Notes under the pieces: model-generated
Told to the model about the DNA's origin: nothing
What the model saw: only the letters and a program-made list of their open reading frames with translations
The model's database searches: none
Source of the DNA: an uncultured Alphaproteobacteria bacterium
GTDB lineage: Bacteria > Pseudomonadota > Alphaproteobacteria > Bin95
DNA: 5,538 bases
NCBI GenBank assembly: GCA_913060845.1
Contig: CAJXVF010000208.1
Location: 1-5,538, forward strand
Direction: 5' to 3'
Translations under genes and position numbers: made by a program
In this document: piece after piece, positions 1-5,538 of the stretch
Layout of the letters: the number at the start of each line of letters is the position of its first letter
Numbering within the stretch: position 1 is the stretch's first letter

Positions 1-1055
1 AGGAAGATCTGACCGTCGGTGATCGAAATCACGTTGGTTGGAATAAACGCCGACACGTCATTGCCCTGGGTTTCAATGATCGGCAGTGCTGTCAAGGAAC
101 CACTGCCATTCGCATCGCTCATCTTCGCAGCGCGCTCAAGCAGGCGGCTATGGAGATAGAAAACGTCGCCTGGATAAGCTTCACGGCCAGGTGGGCGGCG
201 TAGCAGCAGGGACATCTGACGATAAGCGGTCGCTTGCTTGGAAAGATCATCATAAACGATCAGAGCGTGCATGCCGTTGTCACGGAACCATTCGCCCATG
301 GCGCAGCCGGCATAAGGTGCCAGGAACTGCATTGGAGCAGGCTCTGAAGCCGTTGCGGCGACGACGATGGTGTATTCCATCGCGCCATATTCTTCCAAAG
401 TCTTCACGACCTGAGCGACGTTAGAGCGCTTCTGGCCGACAGCAACGTAGATGCAATAGAGCTTCTTGCTCTCATCATCACCAGCATTAGCCTGCTTCTG
501 ATTGATGATCGCGTCGATGGCGACAGCGGTCTTACCGGTCTGGCGATCGCCAATGATCAGCTCACGCTGGCCACGGCCGACAGGGACAAGTGCGTCGAGA
601 GCTTTAAGGCCGGTCTGCATCGGCTCGTGAACCGACTGACGCGGGATAATGCCAGGCGCTTTGACTTCAGCCAGGCTGCGCTCGTCGCCTTCAATCGGGC
701 CTTTGCCGTCAATCGGGTTGCCGAGGCCATCAACGACGCGGCCGAGCAGGCCTTTGCCCACGGGCACGTCAACGATTTCACCGGTCCGCTTGACCGTATC
801 GCCTTCAGAGATGTTGCGGTCATCACCGAAAATAACGACACCAACATTGTCGGTTTCGAGGTTCAGGGCCATGCCCTTCGAACCATCAGCGAACTCGACC
901 ATTTCACCGGCCTGCACTTCATCAAGGCCGAAGACGCGCGCAACGCCGTCACCGACTGAAATGACCTGACCGACTTCAGCTACATCAGCTTCAGTTCCGA
1001 AGTTTGCAATCTCATTTTTCAGGATTGCAGAAATCTCGGCTGCCCGAATTTCCAT
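1..1055 (-). CDS. atpA: F1 ATP synthase subunit alpha, partial (C-terminal part beyond window edge)
   Basis: The alpha subunit is one of the three non-catalytic nucleotide-binding subunits of the F1 head, which makes ATP on the cytoplasmic face of the inner membrane. The frame is open from the ATG at 1055 to the window edge and gives 351 residues of a protein usually about 510 long. Residues about 25-95 form the N-terminal beta-barrel. The P-loop GDRQTGKT lies at 169-176, with the lysine at 175 as in E. coli. [11 protein letters not shown] lies at 206-216, the Walker B stretch ALIVYDD at 264-270, and [23 protein letters not shown] at about 286-308. The last readable residues are DGQIF, so the conserved arginine (E. 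coli R376) and the helical C-terminal domain are off the window. The start overlaps the atpH stop as TGATG and has a strong AAGGGAG ribosome binding site inside atpH, which suggests translational coupling. No frameshift is seen. Identity is very secure. Confidence 0.98.
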   Translation of the reverse strand, partial: MEIRAAEISAILKNEIANFGTEADVAEVGQVISVGDGVARVFGLDEVQAGEMVEFADGSKGMALNLETDNVGVVIFGDDRNISEGDTVKRTGEIVDVPVGKGLLGRVVDGLGNPIDGKGPIEGDERSLAEVKAPGIIPRQSVHEPMQTGLKALDALVPVGRGQRELIIGDRQTGKTAVAIDAIINQKQANAGDDESKKLYCIYVAVGQKRSNVAQVVKTLEEYGAMEYTIVVAATASEPAPMQFLAPYAGCAMGEWFRDNGMHALIVYDDLSKQATAYRQMSLLLRRPPGREAYPGDVFYLHSRLLERAAKMSDANGSGSLTALPIIETQGNDVSAFIPTNVISITDGQIF

Positions 1056-1615
1056 CAACCAGCTCCCTTCATGGCGAGTTCAAGGCGCTGCAGCTTGGAG
1101 CTGAGCGAGTTGTCATACATTCTGGACCCAAGGCGAACGACTAGCCCGCCCAACAGATCCGGATTTACTTTGGTTTCGACCCGCGCTTGCGCGCCGACAG
1201 TCTTCTTAATTGCGTCTGTGATCTTGGCCAACGCGCTGTCATCCAACGGCCGCGCCGTTGTGACTTCCGCTGTTACCTCGCCGCGCTTTTCAGCCAGCAG
1301 ATCGAGGAATGCATTGATCATTTGGTTCAATACGAACAAACGACGATTGCGCGCTAATACGAGCACGAAATTCTTAGTCAGCCCGTGCATACCAGCCTTA
1401 TCGGCAATAGCGGACATGGCGTTCTGCTGTTCGGTACGGGAGGTGACGGGACTGCGCACCATACGGCGCAGATCGTCGCTCTCAGCAAGCGCAGCATTCA
1501 GCCCACGGAGATCATCCGCGACCTGATCGAGCGCTTTCTGCTCGTCCGAAAGCTCATATAATGCCGAGGCATAACGCCCGGCGAGCCCGATTATGGATCC
1601 AGATTGGGAGGCCAC
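1055..1615 (-). CDS. atpH: F1 ATP synthase subunit delta
   Basis: Delta is the stator protein that ties the top of the F1 head to the peripheral b-type stalk so that the catalytic hexamer does not spin with the rotor. The 186-residue length suits the family (E. coli 177). The N-terminal helical domain (about 1-105) includes RYASALYEL at 14-22 and [12 protein letters not shown] at 82-93. The C-terminal part begins at [10 protein letters not shown] (112-121) and holds the family signature [13 protein letters not shown] at 151-163, followed by [11 protein letters not shown] at 168-178. The start codon is GTG at 1615, supported by GAGGG six bases upstream. The nearby ATG at 1628-1626 is out of frame. 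The gene is first in an F1 operon, with atpA overlapping its stop by one base. Upstream lies priA in the same direction, not atpF, which fits the separate F1 operon (atpHAGDC) known in alphaproteobacteria. Confidence 0.96.
   Translation of the reverse strand: MASQSGSIIGLAGRYASALYELSDEQKALDQVADDLRGLNAALAESDDLRRMVRSPVTSRTEQQNAMSAIADKAGMHGLTKNFVLVLARNRRLFVLNQMINAFLDLLAEKRGEVTAEVTTARPLDDSALAKITDAIKKTVGAQARVETKVNPDLLGGLVVRLGSRMYDNSLSSKLQRLELAMKGAG
1063..1069 (-). promoter_or_regulatory. Ribosome binding site of atpA, inside the end of atpH
   Basis: On the minus strand AAGGGAG stands seven bases before the atpA ATG at 1055. It lies within the last codons of atpH, so ribosomes finishing atpH can reinitiate on atpA. 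The site supports the chosen atpA start. Confidence 0.75.
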
Positions 1616-1621
1616 CCTTAA

Positions 1622-1626
1622 CCCTC
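1622..1626 (-). promoter_or_regulatory. Ribosome binding site deciding the GTG start of atpH
   Basis: On the minus strand GAGGG lies six bases before the GTG at 1615. No in-frame ATG fits the conserved delta N-terminus as well, so this site settles the start. Confidence 0.7.
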
Positions 1627-1843
1627 ATCTATGGTTGGCGAACACGCCGCCTCGAAATGACGAATGCGCGCTTAAAGCGGCTGGCCGGAGCCTACCGCGT
1701 TAACCGCGCTTCAAATACGCCCCCGCACGTCCTTCTTAGAACCCACAGTCGAGACGGCAGTTTGGCTATCACAGGGTATGGGGGCACGCAAGCGTTCTAG
1801 GCAAAACCTTGGGTGTCCATACTGACGCAGGAACCGCAGAAAC

Positions 1844-1881
1844 GCCTGAAATTCCGCTTGGTCTGGGCTTGGGTTTCAGGC
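1844..1881 (-). terminator. Hairpin just downstream of priA, possible terminator
   Basis: GCCTGAAA (1844-1851) pairs perfectly with TTTCAGGC (1874-1881). Two G-T pairs and one C-G pair extend the stem inward to about 11 pairs around a loop of about 16 bases. Read leftward, it starts 23 bases after the priA stop, the right place for a terminator. Beyond it the minus strand reads GTTTCTGCGG, so the usual T-run is short and the loop is large. It may act weakly, with Rho, or only to protect the mRNA end. Confidence 0.35.
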
Positions 1882-1903
1882 TTGTAGCAAATTGCCGCAA
1901 GTC

Positions 1904-4132
1904 TCAGAGAAAGCTGTAGGGATCAACATCCACATGCAGCCGCACCCCACCCTTGATCTCCAGCGGGTCCAGCCATTCCTTCAGATATGCCTGCATATGC
2001 GTCTCCCGACGCCCCTGGACCAGTAGGCGAAAGCGCCAGCGGCCACGGAGTTGTGCGAGGGGTGCAGGTGCTGGTCCGAGGACACGCACGCCTTCCCATC
2101 GTGGTGCTGCGCGAGCTGTGACACGGGCTGTGCGCTCTGTCGCCGCAAAGTCCTTACCGGTGATGATAATTGCGGCGAGTCGGCCATGGGGCGGCATGCC
2201 GGCCATCTGGCGGGTGGCGGATTCGGCGGCGACAAATGCGTCCCTGTCCGACGCCGCAATTGCCTGCATCACAGGATGCTCTGGTTGGTGGGTTTGGATC
2301 AACGCGCGACCGGGCGATTCGGCCCGGCCTGCCCGGCCTGCAGCCTGGGTCAGCAGCTGATATGTGCGTTCCGCTGCGCGCAAATCCCCACCGCCAAGGC
2401 CAAGGTCCCCGTCCACAATGCCAACAACCGTCAATTCTGGAAAATGATGGCCTTTGGCCAAAACTTGCGTGCCGATAGCGATGTCGATCTCCCCCGCCGC
2501 CATGCGCTGTGTGAAGTCCCGGATTGCTTGGGGGATGGCCAACGTGTCGGAGGATGCCACTTCCACCCGGGCATCGGGCCACCGGGCCATCGCTTCTTCC
2601 GCCACCCGCTCAACGCCGGGGCCAGAAGGCGCAAAACGGTCTTCGGCATCACAGGCTGGGCAATTGGTTGGCGGGCGGGCCGAGTAGCCGCAATGATGAC
2701 AGATCAGTCGGCCATGCAGGCGATGCTCCACCAGCCACGCCGTGCAATGAGGGCATTCCAGGCGTTCGCCGCAGGCCCGGCAGAGGGTCAACGGCGCATA
2801 GCCTCGGCGGTTCAGGAAGAGCAGGCTTTGCTTCTGGTTCGCGAGCGCTTCCTCAATTGCATCGACGAGAGGTGCGGATAACCACTTTCCGCGCTCAGGT
2901 GGCTGACTGCGGAGATCAATGAGGCCTATATCAGGTTTCTCCGCACCTCCATGGCGGTGCGGCAATGCAAGGCGCGCATAGCGGCCTCGGTCTACGTTCG
3001 CCAGTGTTTCCAGGCTGGGCGTGGCCGACGCCAGAATAACCGCCGCCTGCTCCAACTGCCCGCGCACGACCGCCATATCCCGGGCGTGATAACGCACGCC
3101 GTCCTCCTGCTTGAAGGCACCATCATGTTCTTCATCCACGATGATGAGGCCTAGGCGTGGGAACGGCAGGTAGAGCGCGGACCGAGCGCCGACGACAACA
3201 CCCGCCTCCCCTGTCCCGATAGCCCGCCACGCACGACGGCGCTCAACGGCGGATAATTCGGAATGCCAAACGAGAGGGCGGGCACCGAAGCGGTCCTGGA
3301 AGCGGTCAAGCCACTGGTCCGTCAGTGCAATTTCCGGCAGCAGGCAGAGCGCTTGGCAGCCAGCCGCCAATGCTTCCGCAATCGCCTCCATATAGACAAC
3401 GGTTTTGCCGGACCCGGTGACGCCGTCCAGCAACGTGACAGAGAACGCCTCCGCCCGCGTCGCCGCCTCTAGCGCCAGAACGGCCTCCGCCTGGGCTGCA
3501 CCAAGGGATGGCTTGCGGCCCTCAGGGTCCAGCACCGGCATTGGCGCATCCCCGATAATCGTGACGGCCTCAAGCAGCCCCGCCGCTGCCATGCCTTTCA
3601 CAACCGCCGGGCTGACATTCGCGACCCTTGCGGCCTCCATCGCTGGAAGTGCCGGCGTGTCCTGTAGTTCCGCAAGCGCACGACGCCGGGCCACCGTCAT
3701 CCGCGCTTCTGGGTTAGGGCCTGTCAGCGGCGAGCGATAAAGTGTGCGTTTCGGCGGCGGGGCCAGGGCTGCGCGCGGCAAAGCCATGCGGAGAACGGCA
3801 CCCGGCGGCGACAGCACATACCGCGCAGTCCAATCAATGAATTGGCGAAGGGCGGGCGGCAGCAGCGGCGCATCCAGCCGTTGCCCCACCGCTTTTAACT
3901 TAGATCGCGGAAAGTCGAGCGGCTTATCAGTTGGGTCCTGGTCCCAGACGACGCCCGTAACGGTTCGTCCGCCAAGTGGTGTCTCGACCAACGCGCCTGT
4001 GGGCATCTCCACCGGTACCAGATAGGAGAGCGGACCAGCCAGTGGCGCGGTTGTTAATACGGGGCGCACGGCGAATCCATCCGATTCGTCGTCGAACAAG
4101 TCTGTCAGAGCGCTGGCCTCAGGTTTCGCCAT
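1904..4132 (-). CDS. priA: Primosomal protein N' (PriA replication restart helicase)
   Basis: PriA is a superfamily 2 3'-to-5' DNA helicase that recognises stalled or collapsed forks and loads the primosome to restart replication. From the ATG at 4132 the protein has 742 residues (E. coli 732). In that numbering the 3'-end-binding domain begins at about 19, followed by a winged-helix region. Walker A GVTGSGKT is at 237-244, the DEEH box at 333-336 and SAT at 369-371. Eight cysteines at 451, 454, 460, 463, 478, 481, 491 and 494 form two zinc sites with the same spacing as E. coli PriA. Motif V (IGTQVLAKGHHFP) is at 553-565 and motif VI (QAAGRAGR) at 596-603. All key residues are present. The frame also allows a TTG start at 4192 adding 20 residues; I prefer the ATG because MAKPEASAL looks like a normal start and the extension would run to within 25 bases of fsa. 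No clear Shine-Dalgarno precedes the ATG. The gene is divergent from fsa. Confidence 0.97.
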   Translation of the reverse strand: MAKPEASALTDLFDDESDGFAVRPVLTTAPLAGPLSYLVPVEMPTGALVETPLGGRTVTGVVWDQDPTDKPLDFPRSKLKAVGQRLDAPLLPPALRQFIDWTARYVLSPPGAVLRMALPRAALAPPPKRTLYRSPLTGPNPEARMTVARRRALAELQDTPALPAMEAARVANVSPAVVKGMAAAGLLEAVTIIGDAPMPVLDPEGRKPSLGAAQAEAVLALEAATRAEAFSVTLLDGVTGSGKTVVYMEAIAEALAAGCQALCLLPEIALTDQWLDRFQDRFGARPLVWHSELSAVERRRAWRAIGTGEAGVVVGARSALYLPFPRLGLIIVDEEHDGAFKQEDGVRYHARDMAVVRGQLEQAAVILASATPSLETLANVDRGRYARLALPHRHGGAEKPDIGLIDLRSQPPERGKWLSAPLVDAIEEALANQKQSLLFLNRRGYAPLTLCRACGERLECPHCTAWLVEHRLHGRLICHHCGYSARPPTNCPACDAEDRFAPSGPGVERVAEEAMARWPDARVEVASSDTLAIPQAIRDFTQRMAAGEIDIAIGTQVLAKGHHFPELTVVGIVDGDLGLGGGDLRAAERTYQLLTQAAGRAGRAESPGRALIQTHQPEHPVMQAIAASDRDAFVAAESATRQMAGMPPHGRLAAIIITGKDFAATERTARVTARAAPRWEGVRVLGPAPAPLAQLRGRWRFRLLVQGRRETHMQAYLKEWLDPLEIKGGVRLHVDVDPYSFL

Positions 4133-4216
4133 CGGGTATGAATACCGTGAAAAGCACGCCCGGCGGAATGCCGTCGGATCGCCTTGCTGCAAATATTCAA
4201 CGGGAAAGTGGTCAGA
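4133..4216. promoter_or_regulatory. Divergent intergenic region between priA and fsa
   Basis: These 84 bases separate the two opposed start codons and must carry promoters for both directions unless transcription starts inside the genes. It contains an AT-rich patch, AAATATTCAA at 4191-4200, and on the minus strand TATTCATACC just before the priA ATG. Neither has a clear -35 partner, so no promoter is assigned. Both frames can be extended into this region from TTG codons (4184 plus, 4192 minus), but these extensions are probably not translated. Confidence 0.45.
4202..4208 (+). promoter_or_regulatory. Probable ribosome binding site of fsa
   Basis: GGGAAAG ends eight bases before the ATG at 4217. 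It is an imperfect but purine-rich Shine-Dalgarno sequence at a workable distance, and it favours the ATG over the TTG at 4184. Confidence 0.45.
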
Positions 4217-4873
4217 ATGAAGTTCTTTGTCGATACAGCGGACGTAGACGATATCCGCGACCTCGCCGCAACCGGTCTCCTGGATGGCGTGACCACGAAC
4301 CCATCACTGATCGCCAAGTCAGGCCGCAATATCCTTGAAGTTATAGAGGAAATCTGCGGGCTGGTGGATGGCCCTGTTAGCGCTGAAGTCGCTGCAACAG
4401 ATTTCGACACGATGCTGAAGGAAGGCCGCAAGCTGGCCAAGATTGCAGACAACGTGACGGTCAAAGTGCCGCTGACGATGGACGGCTTGAAGACCTGCCA
4501 TGCGCTGTCCAGCGAAGGCACCATGGTCAATGTCACGCTCTGCTTCTCTGCTAATCAGGCGATTCTCGCAGCAAAAGCGGGCGCATCCTTTGTGTCGCCG
4601 TTCGTTGGTCGCCTGGATGATATCGGCGAAGACGGCATGATGCTGATCGAAGACATCGTGATGATCTATGAGAATTATCCAGACCTTGAAACCGAAGTTC
4701 TGGCCGCCTCCATCCGGCATCCGCAGCATTTGCTGGCCGCCGCCAAGGCAGGCGCCCATGTGGCGACGATCCCGCCGAACGTAATCCGCCAGCTTTATTC
4801 CCATCCGCTGACGGATAAAGGCCTCGCGGCGTTTATGAGCGATTGGGCAAAAACCGGCCAGTCGATTCTCTAG
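4217..4873 (+). CDS. fsa: Transaldolase / fructose-6-phosphate aldolase family protein (TalC type)
   Basis: This is a short class I aldolase-fold enzyme of the cytoplasm that uses a Schiff-base lysine on sugar phosphates. It has 218 residues, as the small FSA/TalC family does (E. coli FsaA 220). The start [10 protein letters not shown] is typical. Visible active-site features are D6, TTNPS at 26-30, E57 in SAEVAAT, the Schiff-base K83 in TVKVPLT, and F129 in SPFVGRLDD. Aligned by eye to E. coli FsaA, E57 falls where FsaA has Q59 and F129 where it has Y131. Glutamate and phenylalanine at these places are what true transaldolases carry, so I infer transfer of dihydroxyacetone units in the pentose phosphate pathway rather than simple aldol cleavage. 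Family-level annotation often calls such proteins fructose-6-phosphate aldolase. The TAG stop is followed after one base by the DUF484 ATG, so the two genes look co-transcribed. Confidence 0.95.
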   Translation: MKFFVDTADVDDIRDLAATGLLDGVTTNPSLIAKSGRNILEVIEEICGLVDGPVSAEVAATDFDTMLKEGRKLAKIADNVTVKVPLTMDGLKTCHALSSEGTMVNVTLCFSANQAILAAKAGASFVSPFVGRLDDIGEDGMMLIEDIVMIYENYPDLETEVLAASIRHPQHLLAAAKAGAHVATIPPNVIRQLYSHPLTDKGLAAFMSDWAKTGQSIL

Positions 4874-4874
4874 G

Positions 4875-5494
4875 ATGAGCGATGCCGACGACGCCATGCT
4901 TGACCTGGATGCAGATACAGTTGCGGCTTGGCTGCGCGCCAATCCTGAATTTCTGCAAGACCATCCAGAACTGCTGGACAGCCTAACCCCGCCGGATCGC
5001 GGCGGCGGCGTGGTCGTTGATATGCAGCGCTTCATGGTGGAGCGGCACCGGGATGAGCTGAAAGCGCTTCGCGGCACCACCCAGGACCTGCTGGCCGTTG
5101 CCCGCGCCAACCAATCAAGCCAGGCCTCCATCATGGAAGCCACGCTCCTCGCCATCCGGGCGACAAGCTTTGAAGACCTGATTGACTGCGTGACTGAGCA
5201 ATATCCGCAAATCTTGCGTATGGAAGCCGTGACGTTCTGTGTTGAAGGCAGCCCAAGCGATGGCATGTCCATGCCGCCGGGCGTACAGGCGCTGAGCGCT
5301 GGCGATATCGACGGTTATCTTTGCGGCGCCGACCGCCGGTCCCGCTTTATCTCCGACATGGACCCGGACCCGACGCTATTCGGCCCCGCTGCTGGGGTCG
5401 TTCGGTCCGCTGCATTGGTCCGATTGGACATCGCGCCGGATGCACCCAAAGCAATGCTGGCCTTTGGTGCTCGGGAGCCAGGATCCTTTGATCT
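4875..5494 (+). CDS. DUF484 family protein, truncated at the C-terminus by adapter
   Basis: The function is not established. DUF484 proteins are about 220-235 residues long, are predicted to contain a GAF-like fold, and are often encoded near xerC. Visible here are the family N-terminus VAAWLRANPEFLQDHPELL (16-34), a charged helix with MQRFMVERHRDELKALR (50-66) that may form a coiled coil, AVARAN (74-79), and the GAF-like part from about 98, ending in LAFGAREPGSFD (195-206). The true sequence stops after 206 codons plus two bases; roughly 20 residues of the end are probably missing. The frame continues through the adapter to the window edge, adding CLLYTSPSPRDLST, which is not part of the protein. 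The start is the ATG one base after the fsa stop, with only a weak AGG before it, so translation probably depends on fsa. In related genomes I would expect xerC next. Confidence 0.88.
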
Positions 5495-5538
5495 CTGTCT
5501 CTTATACACATCTCCGAGCCCACGAGACCTCTCTACAT
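5495..5538 (+). other. Untrimmed Illumina Nextera (Tn5) adapter with i7 index
   Basis: The last 44 bases are synthetic. Positions 5495-5513 are the 19-base Tn5 mosaic end CTGTCTCTTATACACATCT. Positions 5514-5528 are CCGAGCCCACGAGAC, the Nextera read-2 adapter tail. Positions 5529-5536 are CTCTCTAC, which I recall as Nextera index N707. The final AT matches the first bases of the P7 sequence. This is adapter read-through assembled into the contig end. It is not a transposon insertion in the organism, because the mosaic end is followed by library adapter rather than transposon genes. Confidence 0.98.

Larger units (their letters stand above)
1616..1903. other. Intergenic region between priA and atpH; expected site of the atp promoter
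   Basis: These 288 bases lie between two genes read leftward. The region contains a hairpin near its priA end (listed separately), a short direct repeat CGCGGT-TAA-CGCGGT (minus strand, 1708-1694) and a small inverted repeat CGCTT-A-AAGCG (1669-1679). An operon as heavily expressed as F1 would be expected to start transcription here. I found no convincing -35/-10 pair on the minus strand; the best candidates, such as TTGCGT with TAGCCA 17 bases on (about 1791-1763), match poorly. A plus-strand open frame across part of it looks like chance. I see no tRNA or small RNA signature. Confidence 0.5.

Noticed and set aside
627..959. Plus-strand open frames opposite atpA, the longest 110 codons
   Set aside because: They mirror the conserved atpA frame. 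The atpA reading on the minus strand is certain.
1561..1800. Plus-strand open frame of 79 codons across the start of atpH and the intergenic gap
   Set aside because: It overlaps the atpH N-terminus, is rich in Arg and Thr in a composition-driven way, resembles no known family and has no ribosome binding site.
2051..2881. Plus-strand open frame of 276 codons opposite priA
   Set aside because: It lies wholly antisense to a complete, motif-perfect PriA. Its rich Cys, His, Arg and Gly content is what the reverse of a GC-rich gene gives.
4319..5272. Minus-strand open frame of 317 codons opposite fsa and DUF484
   Set aside because: It spans two recognised genes and their junction on the other strand, and its sequence shows no family motif.
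1..5494. A new defence, mobile or secretion system
   Set aside because: All coding space is taken by atpA, atpH, priA, fsa and DUF484, and the gaps are short. No repeats, integrase, toxin-antitoxin pair or CRISPR array were seen.
5315..5509. Minus-strand open frame of 64 codons starting MYKRQR
   Set aside because: Its start codon lies in the adapter and the rest is antisense to DUF484.
5495..5513. A Tn5-like transposon end in the chromosome
   Set aside because: The 19-base mosaic end is the engineered library version and is followed at once by Nextera adapter and index, so it is a library artefact.

Overview
This window reads as a fragment of an alphaproteobacterial chromosome holding ordinary housekeeping genes. 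It ends in untrimmed sequencing-library adapter. The case for Alphaproteobacteria is gene order and sequence style, not a marker gene: an F1 operon begins with atpH-atpA and has no F0 genes directly upstream, priA lies just upstream of atpH, and a transaldolase-like fsa gene and a DUF484 gene are divergent from priA. The DNA is moderately GC-rich. I cannot name a genus.

Layout. Positions 1-1055 (minus strand) hold the N-terminal two thirds of the F1 ATP synthase alpha subunit (atpA), cut by the window edge. Its start codon overlaps the stop of atpH, the delta subunit (1055-1615, minus, GTG start). A 288-base gap (1616-1903) carries a hairpin just beyond the end of priA and must hold whatever atp promoter exists, although I cannot read a consensus one. 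A complete PriA primosomal helicase gene (1904-4132, minus) follows. Between priA and fsa is a short divergent intergenic region (4133-4216). On the plus strand, a complete fsa/tal gene (4217-4873) is followed after one base by a DUF484 gene (4875 onward) that is cut short.

From 5495 to 5538 the sequence is not biological. It is the Tn5 mosaic end, an Illumina Nextera read-2 adapter tail, an 8-base index and two bases matching the start of P7. The DUF484 frame runs through this adapter and gains a false C-terminus containing the well-known artefact peptide LYTSPSPRD.

How the genes work together. atpH and atpA build the F1 part of the proton-driven ATP synthase and are translationally coupled. 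PriA restarts collapsed replication forks. The fsa product moves three-carbon units between sugar phosphates, and its active-site residues favour transaldolase over fructose-6-phosphate aldolase. DUF484 has no established function and is co-transcribed with fsa by appearance. I found no mobile element, CRISPR array, RNA gene or new defence or metabolic system here. The points most worth checking are the adapter end and the active-site residues of the fsa product.
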